64,000 bases of DNA, from NCBI GenBank assembly GCA_021300355.1, contig JAJTEF010000003.1:1-64000 (forward strand), given 5' to 3'. A model generated the notes under the pieces. That model saw nothing but the letters and a program-made list of their open reading frames with translations. It was not told where the DNA came from and made no database searches. Positions 26,697 to 35,126 of this stretch are shown piece by piece; position 1 is the stretch's first letter, and each line of letters begins with the position of its first letter. Source of the DNA: Sphingomonadaceae bacterium (GTDB taxonomy: Bacteria; Pseudomonadota; Alphaproteobacteria; Sphingomonadales; Sphingomonadaceae). A program made the position numbers and the translations under genes.

Positions 26697-27273
26697 TGGG
26701 AATATGCGGGGCGGCGTCTCGCGGGATGAGCCCGGTGATCCGTGGGTCCGTAAATGTTTCCAATTGCCTTTGATAGGCAATGAACCCGGCCTTTTGATAG
26801 AAGCTTAGCGCGGTTGGACCGTCGAGCGTGCATGTATGCACCCACATGCGTTGCACGCCCGCCTCTGCCCAGCCCAGCTGAAGCGCCATGGCCATCAACC
26901 ATTTGCCGTGGCCCTTGCCGCCAAGTTCGGGGATCAGGCCGAAAAAGGCAATTTCACATGCGCCATTGGTTCTGAAATCGAGTTCCAATATGCCGACTTC
27001 AATCCCGCGCCTGTCGACCACTGCCCAAATCCGGACCTTGGGGTCGTGAATGGTCGCAATCAGCGTCTCGTCGTCCATTTCAAGGCGTGAGAACCACAGC
27101 CATGGCTCACCAATACGGCGATAGAGTGTGCGGTATTTTTCGGCATGCGGGGCGTGCCATGGCTCTAGCCGCAAATCCGAAGCTGGCAGCGCGCGCAATG
27201 GCGGGCGCTTGGTCATTTCCAGCGAGGTTACAATGGCACCAAGGTCGCCATCGGCAATCGGGCTATATGGCAT
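26686..27273 (-). CDS. GNAT family N-acetyltransferase
   Basis: A 195-residue acetyltransferase. The acetyl-CoA binding motif A is FFGLIPELGGKGHGKWLM (the Q/RxxGxG/A site as GKGHGK, about residues 118-130), followed by the B region FYQKAGFIAYQRQ. Protein or small-molecule substrate cannot be told. It follows hemF by 6 bases, so it probably belongs to the trmL-hemF unit. Confidence 0.88.
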   Translation of the reverse strand: MPYSPIADGDLGAIVTSLEMTKRPPLRALPASDLRLEPWHAPHAEKYRTLYRRIGEPWLWFSRLEMDDETLIATIHDPKVRIWAVVDRRGIEVGILELDFRTNGACEIAFFGLIPELGGKGHGKWLMAMALQLGWAEAGVQRMWVHTCTLDGPTALSFYQKAGFIAYQRQLETFTDPRITGLIPRDAAPHIPIIG

Positions 27274-27279
27274 TGTGGA

Positions 27280-28137
27280 TTAATCCCACGCCACTTCGGG
27301 CGGAAGGCTCATCAAAATCGCGTCAACATTCCCGCCGGTTTTCAGGCCAAAGGTGGTGCCGCGGTCATATACAAGGTTGAATTCGGCATAGAGCCCGCGC
27401 CAGCGGCGCTGCGCCTGTTTTTCTTCGGCGGTGAATGGCTGATTCATCCGGCGGCGCACCAGCTTGGGGAAGATATCGAGGAAAGCTTCGCCAACATCGC
27501 GGGTCAGTGCAAAATTCTGGTCGAAAATGGCATCACTGCTGTTTTCCAGATGGTCGTAGAAAATACCGCCAACACCGCGATGCACGTTGCGATGGGGGAT
27601 CCAGAAATAATCCTCCGCCCATTTGCGATAGCGTTCGTACACGTCGGGGCCATAAGGCGCGCATGCCGCACGCAGGCGGGCGTGGAAGTCGGCCGTGTCT
27701 TCTTCATAGGGGATGGGCGGGTTGAGATCGGCGCCGCCACCAAACCAGCTTTTCGTCGTTACAAGATAGCGCGTGTTCATATGCACCGCTGGCACATGTG
27801 GATTGGCCATATGCGCGACGAGGCTGATCCCGGTCGCGAAGAAATTCGGGTCTTCGGCCGCGCCATGAATGGTCTTGGCAAATTCGGGGTTGAAGCTGCC
27901 GCCTACCGTCGAGACGTTTACGCCGACCTTTTCAAAGATCTTACCCTTCATCACGCCGCGCACGCCGCCGCCGCCGGGCGAACCGTCATGGTCGTGGCGA
28001 TCCCAAGGGATATATTCGAATGATGCGTCTGATCCGGCCTCACGTTCGATGGCTTCAAACGCCGCACAAATGCTGTCGCGCAGCGATTCGAACCAACTGC
28101 GCGCCGCTTGCTGTCGATTGTCGAGGACCAGAGTCAT
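27280..28137 (-). CDS. hemF: Oxygen-dependent coproporphyrinogen III oxidase
   Basis: A 285-residue HemF, which converts coproporphyrinogen III to protoporphyrinogen IX in haem synthesis using oxygen. Signature blocks are GGGGVRGVMKGKIFEKVGVN (about residues 54-73), VHMNTRYLVTTKSWFGGGAD, HRNVHRGVGGIFYDHLE and the C-terminal RWRGLYAEFNLVYDRGTTFG. The start overlaps the trmL stop by 4 bases. It fits an aerobic lifestyle along with the bc1 complex and F-type ATPase in this window. Confidence 0.96.
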   Translation of the reverse strand: MTLVLDNRQQAARSWFESLRDSICAAFEAIEREAGSDASFEYIPWDRHDHDGSPGGGGVRGVMKGKIFEKVGVNVSTVGGSFNPEFAKTIHGAAEDPNFFATGISLVAHMANPHVPAVHMNTRYLVTTKSWFGGGADLNPPIPYEEDTADFHARLRAACAPYGPDVYERYRKWAEDYFWIPHRNVHRGVGGIFYDHLENSSDAIFDQNFALTRDVGEAFLDIFPKLVRRRMNQPFTAEEKQAQRRWRGLYAEFNLVYDRGTTFGLKTGGNVDAILMSLPPEVAWD

Positions 28138-28595
28138 ACTGCACCTTCCGGAAATTGCTGGGTCTGCCGCAGACCTTCTGCCAGCGCGATGCCAGCCGAC
28201 ACCGAAATGTTCAAGGACCGAAATCCTGCGCCCATGGGAATATACACGCGTTCGTCGGCGCGCGCATGCACTTCGGGCGGTGCGCCGGTACTTTCGGATC
28301 CCATCAGGATGACATCATCTGGCCGAAAGGCGAAGGCGGGCAGGGCGGTTGACGCCTTGCTCGACATCAGCACCAACCGCACACCGTTCAATGTTTCAAG
28401 AAACGCTGACCAGTCGGTGTGGCGCTGTATCTTTGCATGCGCGACATAATCCATACCGGCACGCCTCAAGGCACGTTCTGAAAAGGGAAAACCGCAAGGT
28501 TCAATGATGTCGCATTGGACGCAAAAGCATGCGGTCGTGCGTAATACCGCCCCGACATTGCCGGCCATGTCCGGCTGATAGAGCGCGATGCGCAT
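28134..28595 (-). CDS. trmL: tRNA (cytidine/uridine-2'-O-)-methyltransferase TrmL
   Basis: A 153-residue SPOUT methyltransferase of the TrmL/CspR group, which 2'-O-methylates the wobble base of tRNA-Leu. Seen: N-terminal RIALYQPDMAGNVGAVLRT, the middle GMDYVAHAKIQRHTDW, the knot region LMGSESTGAPPEVHARAD and the SAM-binding end IPMGAGFRSLNISVSAGIAL. It is the first gene of trmL-hemF-GNAT. Confidence 0.92.
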   Translation of the reverse strand: MRIALYQPDMAGNVGAVLRTTACFCVQCDIIEPCGFPFSERALRRAGMDYVAHAKIQRHTDWSAFLETLNGVRLVLMSSKASTALPAFAFRPDDVILMGSESTGAPPEVHARADERVYIPMGAGFRSLNISVSAGIALAEGLRQTQQFPEGAV

Positions 28596-28698
28596 GAAAA
28601 CTCTCCGATGGAAACCAATTGTCGATGATTAGACCGTATCAGGCCTTCATGGCAACCGCGCCCATGGGCCAAATGTTCACATGCGGCGCCGTTAGCTT

Positions 28699-28791
28699 TT
28701 ATATCTTAAACGACATTGTCGCGCGATTGCCGCCCTCGGCGCGATTACGCAGTACGAGATCACCGCCATGGGCGAGGGCGATGCTCCGACG
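28699..28791 (-). pseudogene. C-terminal relic of a sensor histidine kinase
   Basis: On the minus strand an open 30-codon stretch ending in TAA encodes RRSIALAHGGDLVLRNR followed by AEGGNRATMSFKI. This is the last part of a HATPase domain: the 'SIALAHGG' helix after the G2 box and the closing beta-strand of EnvZ-like kinases. There is no start codon or upstream kinase sequence; a stop (28792-28794) precedes it directly. It is therefore the stub of a deleted kinase gene. It lies 40 bases beyond the end of the EF-hand gene on the same strand. Confidence 0.72.
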
Positions 28792-28821
28792 TTAGCCGCC
28801 GTTGGGTTGGGCAGGGGCCAT
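28792..28821 (-). pseudogene. Possible 5' stub of a deleted gene joined to the kinase relic
   Basis: An ATG at 28821, 9 bases after the EF-hand stop, opens a 9-codon frame MAPAQPNGG that runs into TAA just where the kinase relic begins. The spacing is that of a normal next gene in an operon. I infer that it could be the first codons of a response regulator gene preceding the kinase, with everything between removed. The evidence is position only; 9 residues cannot prove homology. Confidence 0.3.
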
Positions 28822-28830
28822 TGGTCCGTT

Positions 28831-29367
28831 TCAGCGACCCTTGCGTCCGGCCTTGCGCTCGTCCGGGGTTATGCTGCCATCTTTATTGGTATCGGCTTTG
28901 GCGAAACGGGCTTCAGCGGCAGCACGGAATTCTGGCTGTGATATCGCCTTGTCACCATTGCTGTCCGCACGCGCCATTATATCCATGCGTCCGTCACGGC
29001 CACCTTCGCGCTTATGGTCCTTACCCATCTTGCGATGCTCCATGCGCTTTTCGCGTCGGTCCGCGCGGCGCTCCCCGCGCATTTCATGTGCGGCCATGAA
29101 TTCAGCTTGGCTGACCGAACCGTTTTTGTCGGTGTCGATTGCGGCAAAACGCTTGGCCAACATCGCGGCCTTGTCGCCTTCATTCAGCGTGCCATCATCA
29201 TTGGCGTCCATCATCTCAAAGCGCGCATCAGCAGCGGCCATGGCTTCTGCTTTGGTGATAACGCGGTCGCCGTCTTGGTCTGCCCTTGCATCGGGCGCCG
29301 CATATATTGCTGAAGCTGACATTGCCGAAAAGGCCATCAGGCCAGCATAAATTGGAAGGTTCTTCAT
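28831..29367 (-). CDS. Exported EF-hand calcium-binding protein
   Basis: A 178-residue protein with a signal peptide (YAGLMAFSAMSASAIYA) and five EF-hand loops: DQDGDRVITKAE (about residues 31-42), DANDDGTLNEGD, DTDKNGSVSQAE, DSNGDKAISQPE and DTNKDGSITPDE. Loops 1 and 4 lack the central glycine, so their affinity may be lower. A very basic linker rich in Arg/Lys/His (GERRADRREKRMEHRKMG) separates loops 3 and 4. It probably binds calcium or another divalent cation in the periplasm. The upstream region (29416-29483) has strong operator-like repeats, and a kinase relic lies downstream, so it was probably once part of a two-component operon. Confidence 0.88.
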   Translation of the reverse strand: MKNLPIYAGLMAFSAMSASAIYAAPDARADQDGDRVITKAEAMAAADARFEMMDANDDGTLNEGDKAAMLAKRFAAIDTDKNGSVSQAEFMAAHEMRGERRADRREKRMEHRKMGKDHKREGGRDGRMDIMARADSNGDKAISQPEFRAAAEARFAKADTNKDGSITPDERKAGRKGR

Positions 29368-29415
29368 CCTAATCGCTCCTTGTGATCGACCGCGGGACTA
29401 CAGATACAGCGCATG

Positions 29416-29437
29416 TAGTCTGAATATAGTCTGAATA
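29416..29437 (-). promoter_or_regulatory. Tandem 11-bp repeat upstream of the EF-hand gene
   Basis: The 11-mer TAGTCTGAATA (plus-strand reading) occurs twice without a gap, at 29416-29426 and 29427-29437. Direct repeats with one-turn spacing are the usual binding-site layout for OmpR-family response regulators. The site is about 50-70 bases before the EF-hand start, the position expected for an activator at a promoter. No cognate regulator remains next to it. Confidence 0.6.
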
Positions 29438-29444
29438 TTTCGCA

Positions 29445-29483
29445 ACAGTTTGTCGAGGCAAAGCATGCTTTGTCGCAAACTGT
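29445..29483. promoter_or_regulatory. Nested palindrome between tRNA-Gly and the EF-hand gene
   Basis: Outer arms ACAGTTTG (29445-29452) and CAAACTGT (29476-29483) are perfect inverted copies. They enclose a perfect 12-bp palindrome AAAGCATGCTTT (29460-29471). There is no T-run, so it is not an obvious terminator for tRNA-Gly; it may be an operator or an mRNA hairpin. Confidence 0.5.
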
Positions 29484-29517
29484 AACCGCATGGGATGATT
29501 TGAAGCTGGGGAAAAGT

Positions 29518-29591
29518 TGGAGCGGGTAAGGGGAATCGAACCCCTCTAGCTAGCTTGGAAGGCTAGTGCATTACCACTATGCTATACCCGC
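29518..29591 (-). tRNA. tRNA-Gly (anticodon TCC)
   Basis: A 74-base cloverleaf on the minus strand: acceptor GCGGGTA pairs with TACCCGC, D-arm GCAT...ATGC, anticodon stem CTAGC/GCTAG with loop CTTCCAA (anticodon TCC), and T-arm GGGGTTCGATTCCCC. Discriminator T is followed by an encoded CCA. It stands alone between petC and the EF-hand gene. Confidence 0.96.
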
Positions 29592-29660
29592 GACTGGCCA
29601 TGGCCCGTCTTGAGCGCCGCTATTGCCATTATACGGCCCTAGCGTCAACGCCCAGATTGC

Positions 29661-29688
29661 AAAAGAAAGGGCCGCAAAAGCGGCCCCT
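29661..29688 (-). terminator. Rho-independent terminator of petABC
   Basis: On the minus strand, a GGGCCGC / GCGGCCC stem with a TTTT loop is followed by TTTCTTTT. It lies about 25 bases after the petC stop, which suits termination of the bc1 operon. Confidence 0.8.
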
Positions 29689-29711
29689 TCCAAAAACTAT
29701 GCAGTTTTTTA

Positions 29712-30575
29712 TCAATGCTTCTTGTCTGCCCAGATCGTTTTGTAGGACATCCAAGCCAGCACCGTGAAGACCAGGAGGAAGCCAAGGGCTGCCCAACCGG
29801 CGCTCTTGCGGTTTTCCATCTTTGGTTCCGCAGCCCAAGTCAGGAATGCAGAGACGTCTCGCGCCATCTGTTCCTTGGTAGCCTTCGTACCGTCGTCATA
29901 GGTAACCTGGTCATCGGAAACGATCGGTGCCGCCATTGCGATGTTCAAGTTCGCAAACCATGGGTTGAAGTGCAGGCCGGCAGGTGTCGCCGCTTCAGGG
30001 AATTCCTTCAGCAGTTCTTTGCCTTCTTCGCTCTTGTAACCCGCTTGGTCACGATAGCCGAGCAGCAATGAATACACATATGCTGGGCCGCCTTCACGTG
30101 CCTTTGTGATCAGCGAAAGATCTGGCGGAAGCGCGTTGTTGTTGGCGGCACGTGCGGCAACTTCGTTCGCAAATGGCGAAGGAATTTTGTCCGCAGGAAT
30201 AGCCGGACGTGTCGCAGGCTCACCCGTTTCAGGGTTGATGCTTGGAACTTCGGTTTTCCATGCCTTTGCAAGCGCTTTGACCTGTTCTTCGCTATAACCC
30301 AGTGCCGCGAAATCGCGGAACGAGACCAGCTTCAAGCTGTGGCAAGCGGCGCAGACTTCGGAATAAACCTTTAAGCCACGCTGCAACTGACCGCGGTCAT
30401 ATTTGCCCAACGGACCGTCATGGGCAAATGAGACGGGCAAAGTCTCTTCGTGGAACTCCGCCTCAACCGAAGGAACGGCAGGTTCCTTGATCGCGGTGAT
30501 GACGGTGTCCCCAAGGCCGAGCAACAGCATGCCGCTGAAAAACAGGCCTACCAAAAAAGCAACTAAACGAACCAT
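29712..30575 (-). CDS. petC: Cytochrome c1 of the bc1 complex
   Basis: A 287-residue c-type cytochrome. The N-terminal hydrophobic segment LVAFLVGLFFSGMLLLGLG acts as signal/anchor, the haem-binding CxxCH is VCAACHSLKLVSF (about residue 75), the distal Met ligand is probably in NLNIAMAAPI (about 215), and the C-terminal membrane helix is AALGFLLVFTVLAWMSYKTI. It passes electrons from the Rieske centre to cytochrome c. Last gene of petABC, 17 bases after petB, followed by a terminator. Confidence 0.95.
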   Translation of the reverse strand: MVRLVAFLVGLFFSGMLLLGLGDTVITAIKEPAVPSVEAEFHEETLPVSFAHDGPLGKYDRGQLQRGLKVYSEVCAACHSLKLVSFRDFAALGYSEEQVKALAKAWKTEVPSINPETGEPATRPAIPADKIPSPFANEVAARAANNNALPPDLSLITKAREGGPAYVYSLLLGYRDQAGYKSEEGKELLKEFPEAATPAGLHFNPWFANLNIAMAAPIVSDDQVTYDDGTKATKEQMARDVSAFLTWAAEPKMENRKSAGWAALGFLLVFTVLAWMSYKTIWADKKH

Positions 30576-30592
30576 GATTATGCTTTCCCTGT

Positions 30593-31885
30593 TTACGCAG
30601 CCGCTGGAAGCGGTTTGCCGGTGACAGCTTCGGTGATTGAATTTGGCAGCGGAAGCGGCCGTTCAATGCGCGAAACGATCGGCAAGATGATCAAGAAGTG
30701 AGCGAAATAGTACGCTGCCGCAAGCTGGCTGAGTACAACCCACTGGGTATATGGAGGTTTGCCACCGCAATAGGTCAGGATGGCGAGACTTGGGATCAGA
30801 CCATACCAAAAGAATTTGCGGAACAATGGACGATAATGTCCCGAACGCACGGGCGACGTGTCCAGCCAAGGCAGGAAGAACAACAGCAAGATCGAACCGA
30901 ACATCGCAAGCACGCCCATCAATTTAGCTGGGATGATGATGATGCCGGTGAACGGAATGCCGAAGTCGACCGTGAAAGCCTTCAAAATCGCGTAGAAGGG
31001 CAAGAAATACCATTCAGGCACGATGTGCGCTGGCGTCGATAGCGGGTTCGCCGGAATATAGTTGTCCGGATGGCCAAGCATATTTGGTGCAAAGAAGGTG
31101 ACAGCAACGAAGAAGATCAAGAAGACCCCCAAGCCGAAGCCGTCTTTTGCGGTGTAATATGGGTGGAATGGAACCGTGTCCTGCTCACCCTTTACGCTCA
31201 CGCCCGTTGGGTTTGACGACCCTGGGATGTGCAATGCCCAAATGTGCAAGATGATGACACCAGCAATGATGAATGGCAGCAAATAGTGCAGCGAGAAGAA
31301 GCGGTTCAGCGCGGCTTGGTCTGGCGCAAAGCCTCCCAAGAGCAGCTGACGCAGAGGTTCACCCACCAATGGAATGGCGGAGAAGAAGCCCGTGATAACC
31401 TGTGCACCCCAGAAGCTCATTTGGCCCCATGGAAGCACATAGCCCATGAAAGCAGTCGCCATCATCAACAAGAAGATGGTGACGCCCAGCAACCAGATCA
31501 TTTCGCGTGGCGCTTTATATGAACCATAGAAAAGACCGCGGAAGATATGGATATAGACCACGATGAAGAAGAAGCTTGCGCCGTTCATATGCGCATAGCG
31601 CACAAACCAGCCCGAGTTCACATCACGCATGATGTGTTCAACGCTGTTGAACGCGCCATCGACACTTGCATAATAATGCATGGCCAACACGATGCCGGTC
31701 ACAATCTGGATAACCAAAGCGACGCCCGCAAGGACGCCGAAGTTCCAGAAGTAATTGAGGTTGCGGGGTACCGGATATCCGGCGCCGACCGCGTTATATA
31801 CAAGGCGTGGCAAAGGAAGACGTTCGTCGACCCATTTGCTCACCGTACCCTGCGGTTTATATTCTTGTGCCCAAGGGAAGCTCAT
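30593..31885 (-). CDS. petB: Cytochrome b of the bc1 complex
   Basis: A 430-residue polytopic protein with eight membrane helices and the two haem b sites: [20 protein letters not shown] with [20 protein letters not shown], and [20 protein letters not shown]. The Qo-site PEWY motif is present ([18 protein letters not shown], about residue 285), and [18 protein letters not shown] is the typical cd1 region. It binds quinol and quinone in the inner membrane. It lies 14 bases after petA. Confidence 0.97.
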   Translation of the reverse strand: MSFPWAQEYKPQGTVSKWVDERLPLPRLVYNAVGAGYPVPRNLNYFWNFGVLAGVALVIQIVTGIVLAMHYYASVDGAFNSVEHIMRDVNSGWFVRYAHMNGASFFFIVVYIHIFRGLFYGSYKAPREMIWLLGVTIFLLMMATAFMGYVLPWGQMSFWGAQVITGFFSAIPLVGEPLRQLLLGGFAPDQAALNRFFSLHYLLPFIIAGVIILHIWALHIPGSSNPTGVSVKGEQDTVPFHPYYTAKDGFGLGVFLIFFVAVTFFAPNMLGHPDNYIPANPLSTPAHIVPEWYFLPFYAILKAFTVDFGIPFTGIIIIPAKLMGVLAMFGSILLLFFLPWLDTSPVRSGHYRPLFRKFFWYGLIPSLAILTYCGGKPPYTQWVVLSQLAAAYYFAHFLIILPIVSRIERPLPLPNSITEAVTGKPLPAAA

Positions 31886-31899
31886 CGCGTTTTAGCTCC

Positions 31900-32550
31900 T
31901 CAACCGATTTTGACGACTGTGTCAGAAATGAATGCGAATTCCGGAACAGCAAGGTTTAGCGGAGCTGGACCCTTCCGGATACGTGCGGCGGTGTCATAAT
32001 GCGAACCATGGCATGGGCAGAAATAGCCGCCATATTCACCCTTAACTTCACCGGATGCTGCACCAAGCGGCACGCAACCCAAATGGGTGCAAACGCCAAG
32101 GGTGATCAGCCAATTTTCTTTGCCGGGCTTGGTGCGTTCAGCAAGGGTTTGTGGATCGCGCAGCGAGCCCACATCAACCTTATTTGCTTCTTCGACTTCT
32201 GCAGGCGTCAGATTGCGGATGAACACCGGTTGTTTGCGCCAGCTGGTCTTAATCGACTGACCTGGCTGGATAGCGGCAACGTCCACCTCGATTGAGGCGA
32301 GTGCCAGCACGTCCGCGCTTGCGCTCATCTGCGATACCAATGGCATCGCAACCGCTGCGGCGCCTACGCCTGCGAAGCTGACCGCAGCGACGTGAATGAA
32401 GTCGCGGCGACGAACGCCCGAACCTTCTGCGCCACCATGATTCTGGTCACCAGCTGCAGCTTTCGTTGCGACTGAAGCTGCCGGCGCAGCCGCCTGCTTT
32501 TTTACTGCCGGCTTTTTCGCCGTGCTTTTTGTCTTTTTGACTGTCGACAT
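31900..32550 (-). CDS. petA: Rieske iron-sulphur protein of the bc1 complex, with Lys/Ala-rich N-terminal extension
   Basis: A 216-residue Rieske protein. The cluster boxes are CTHLGCVP (about residue 155) and CPCHGSHYD (about 175), with both Cys-His pairs intact. The Tat signal/anchor is [17 protein letters not shown] (about 46-62), and [20 protein letters not shown] follows. Before the Tat motif lies a 45-residue extension rich in Lys, Ala and Pro ([15 protein letters not shown]), longer than the few residues usual in this family; it would stay in the cytoplasm. First gene of the bc1 operon. Confidence 0.95.
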   Translation of the reverse strand: MSTVKKTKSTAKKPAVKKQAAAPAASVATKAAAGDQNHGGAEGSGVRRRDFIHVAAVSFAGVGAAAVAMPLVSQMSASADVLALASIEVDVAAIQPGQSIKTSWRKQPVFIRNLTPAEVEEANKVDVGSLRDPQTLAERTKPGKENWLITLGVCTHLGCVPLGAASGEVKGEYGGYFCPCHGSHYDTAARIRKGPAPLNLAVPEFAFISDTVVKIG

Positions 32551-32835
32551 AATCTGCCCTTTTTGCGTTGCGGCGGTTAATCCGCAATAGCGTCGAAATC
32601 CCGTCTCTTCCCAAGCTGAAAAGCAATTCGCCTTACAATTGGGTCGATTCAGCGGGCCTGATAGACGCCTTTAGGCCTTTTTGCCAACAGGGAATTTGGC
32701 AGTGCGCATAGCAAAGCGCGCCATGACGATTGCATTTTGCAAAACCGGCGTAAATTCGCGGCTAATGCTTGCTTCTCGCAACATATTACGCCTAAAGGGC
32801 GCGTCTTTTGAATGAATATTGTTGGAGTAGATCGC
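32551..32835. other. Divergent intergenic region between petA and aroG
   Basis: 285 bases with the 5' regions of petA (minus) and the DAHP synthase gene (plus). A T-rich GGCCTTTTTG lies near 32675, but no convincing stem with a T-run, repeat or RNA gene was seen. Short open frames here have no family resemblance. Confidence 0.45.
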
Positions 32836-34209
32836 ATGGCGACACCTTGGACGCCGGATAGCTGGAGAAGCGCGACGGGCATTCACATGCCTGAATATAA
32901 GGATGCAGCAGCACTTGCCGCAACCGAAGAGACACTGCGCAACTATCCGCCGCTGGTTTTTGCAGGCGAGGCGCGCAATCTGACGGCGGATCTGGCCAAG
33001 GTCGCCGACGGAAAGGCGTTTCTGTTGCAAGGCGGCGATTGCGCCGAAAGTTTTGCCGAGTTTCATCCCAATAATATCCGCGATACATTCCGCGTTATTC
33101 TGCAAATGGCGGTGGTGCTGACCTTTGCGGGCAAATTGCCGGTCGTGAAATTGGGCCGGATGGCTGGCCAGTTTGCCAAGCCACGCTCCACACCCACTGA
33201 AACGATCAATGGCGTCGAGCTGCCCAGCTATTTCGGCGACATTATCAACGACATTGAATTTGTTGCCGAAGGCCGCGAGCCTGACCCGGCACGGATGATA
33301 CGCGCATATAGCCAGGCTGCATCAACGCTCAACCTGCTGCGTGCGTTTTCCAATGGTGGTTACGCCAATCTGCAGCAGGTCAATGCGTGGACGCATGATT
33401 ATATGGGCCGGTCGCCATGGGCGCAGAAGTATAAAGAAACCGCTGGCCGCATCAGCGAGGCGCTGGCGTTCATGGAAGCCTGCGGCATTACGCCAGAGAC
33501 TGTCCCGCAGATTAAGAGCACAAGCTTTTACACCAGCCACGAGGCATTGTTGTTGCCGTATGAGCAGGCAATGACCCGTCAGGACAGCCTGACCGGCGAT
33601 TGGTACGATACGTCGGCGCACTTTCTGTGGATCGGCGACCGCACCCGCTTTGACGGTTCGGCGCATGTCGAATTCTTGCGCGGCATCGGTAACCCCATTG
33701 GCATCAAATGTGGGCCAAGCCTTGAACCCGACGCACTGTTACGCATGCTGGATGGGTTGAACCCGTCGCGCGAAGCAGGCCGGATCACGCTGATCTCGCG
33801 TTATGGGTATGACAAGGTTGAGAGCGGATTGCCCACTTTGGTGCGTACCGTCCAGCGTGAGGGACATCCTGTTATCTGGTCATGCGATCCGATGCATGGC
33901 AATGTCGTCAAATCCGCCAGCGGATATAAAACGCGCCCGTTCGAGCGTATTTTGGCTGAAGTCCGCGGCTTCTTTGCCGTGCACCGTGCCGAAGGCAGCT
34001 TTGGCGGCGGCATCCATATCGAGATGACGGGCCAGAATGTCACCGAATGCACCGGCGGTGCGGTTGCTGTGACCGACGAAGGTCTGGCCGATCGGTACCA
34101 TACGCATTGCGACCCACGGTTGAATGCCGCGCAATCGCTTGAACTCGCTTTCCTGTTGGCAGACATATTGAATCAGGAAATGACCGAGCGGGCGAAGAAA
34201 GCCGCATAA
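32836..34209 (+). CDS. 3-deoxy-7-phosphoheptulonate (DAHP) synthase, class II
   Basis: A 457-residue plant-type (AroA-II) DAHP synthase, the first step of the shikimate pathway. Blocks seen: [20 protein letters not shown], the metal/phosphate segment [15 protein letters not shown] (about residue 62), [50 protein letters not shown] and [16 protein letters not shown] 32836 is chosen over ATG 32812 because GGAG precedes it and the N-terminus ([12 protein letters not shown]) fits the family. It supplies the pathway also served by the chorismate mutase at 2 kb. Confidence 0.94.
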   Translation: MATPWTPDSWRSATGIHMPEYKDAAALAATEETLRNYPPLVFAGEARNLTADLAKVADGKAFLLQGGDCAESFAEFHPNNIRDTFRVILQMAVVLTFAGKLPVVKLGRMAGQFAKPRSTPTETINGVELPSYFGDIINDIEFVAEGREPDPARMIRAYSQAASTLNLLRAFSNGGYANLQQVNAWTHDYMGRSPWAQKYKETAGRISEALAFMEACGITPETVPQIKSTSFYTSHEALLLPYEQAMTRQDSLTGDWYDTSAHFLWIGDRTRFDGSAHVEFLRGIGNPIGIKCGPSLEPDALLRMLDGLNPSREAGRITLISRYGYDKVESGLPTLVRTVQREGHPVIWSCDPMHGNVVKSASGYKTRPFERILAEVRGFFAVHRAEGSFGGGIHIEMTGQNVTECTGGAVAVTDEGLADRYHTHCDPRLNAAQSLELAFLLADILNQEMTERAKKAA

Positions 34210-34250
34210 GCATCCGTAAGCGACTGAGGGTTGGTATATCTGGCTGTGCG

Positions 34251-34267
34251 CTAGGTCCTGACCCTAG
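34251..34267. repeat. 17-bp near-palindrome, copy 1
   Basis: CTAGGTCCTGACCCTAG in the 72-base convergent gap between the DAHP synthase and response regulator genes. An identical copy lies at 39307-39323, also in a convergent gap. The arms CTAGG(G)TC / GAC(C)CTAG are inverted. Confidence 0.65.
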
Positions 34268-34281
34268 ATGTTCGGCCGAAA

Positions 34282-34977
34282 CTAACGCGTGTTGGCGATC
34301 GTTTCTAGGCGATAGCCGTACCCGAAGACCGTTGAAATGCGAAAACCGTTTTCAGGCTGCAGGTGCAGCTTTGAACGCACGCGCGAGATATGCATGTCCA
34401 ACGTCCGCGTGGCCAAGGCCGCGGTCGTCCGCCAGATCGCCTCCATGAGATAATTGCGCGACAATGTGCGGTTGACATTGCGGAAGAAAAAGTCTGCCAA
34501 TTCAAACTCTTTGGCCGTCAGTGCAATGATCTGCCCATTTACCAAGACCGTCTGTTCAATCCGGTTCAAGCGATAGTTGCCATATGTCGCTTCGGTATCA
34601 AACGCGCCACCAATTGCGCCGCAGCGTAATGTCGCACTGATGCGCGCGGCGATAACCGCGCGGTCTTCTGGCTTACTGATATAATCAGCGGCTCCGGCAT
34701 AAAGTGCCTCGGTAATGTCTTTTTTCGCAGACCGGTTGGTGATCATCATGACCGGCGGTTGCTTGGGCAGCGTCTTTTGCATCCATTTCAGAATCTCTAG
34801 CCCATCTTTGCCGGGCATGTTCCAATCGAGCATCAGCAAATCAAATGGGTCGCTGACCAAGGTCCGCATAAGTGCGTTCCCATCGGTATATCCAACCGCA
34901 GCGTGGCCAAGTTCTTCGACGATTGCTTTCAGATGATGAACCACTTCTGGCTCATCGTCTGCAATTACTACCCGCAT
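34282..34977 (-). CDS. Orphan response regulator, OmpR family
   Basis: A 231-residue regulator with a full receiver and winged-helix domain. The acidic pocket is VIADDEPE, the phospho-Asp lies in LLMLDWNMPGKDG (Asp near residue 51), and the conserved Lys is in YISKPED. The effector part includes LTAKEFELADFFFRN, the recognition region TRTLDMHISRVRSKL and the closing ISTVFGYGYRLE. No kinase gene is adjacent. TGTAA half-sites 10 bp apart upstream (35073-35087) suggest self-regulation. Confidence 0.92.
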   Translation of the reverse strand: MRVVIADDEPEVVHHLKAIVEELGHAAVGYTDGNALMRTLVSDPFDLLMLDWNMPGKDGLEILKWMQKTLPKQPPVMMITNRSAKKDITEALYAGAADYISKPEDRAVIAARISATLRCGAIGGAFDTEATYGNYRLNRIEQTVLVNGQIIALTAKEFELADFFFRNVNRTLSRNYLMEAIWRTTAALATRTLDMHISRVRSKLHLQPENGFRISTVFGYGYRLETIANTR

Positions 34978-35072
34978 ATTTTGGTCCGCCCCTCAGCAAG
35001 TTGCCGAATATCGGCGCCCGTGAAAAAAACATGCCGATAAACATTGCGTTACCAGCCGTAGGCCCAAAACAT

Positions 35073-35087
35073 TTACAATGTCTTACA
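35073..35087 (-). promoter_or_regulatory. Tandem TGTAA half-sites upstream of the orphan response regulator
   Basis: On the minus strand TGTAA occurs twice exactly 10 bp apart (plus-strand TTACA at 35083-35087 and 35073-35077), about 100 bases before the regulator start. Ten- or eleven-bp tandem half-sites are typical for OmpR/PhoB-family proteins. Confidence 0.45.
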
Positions 35088-35126
35088 TGTGCGGATGAGG
35101 TGCGAAATTAGCGCGGATTGAGGAAA

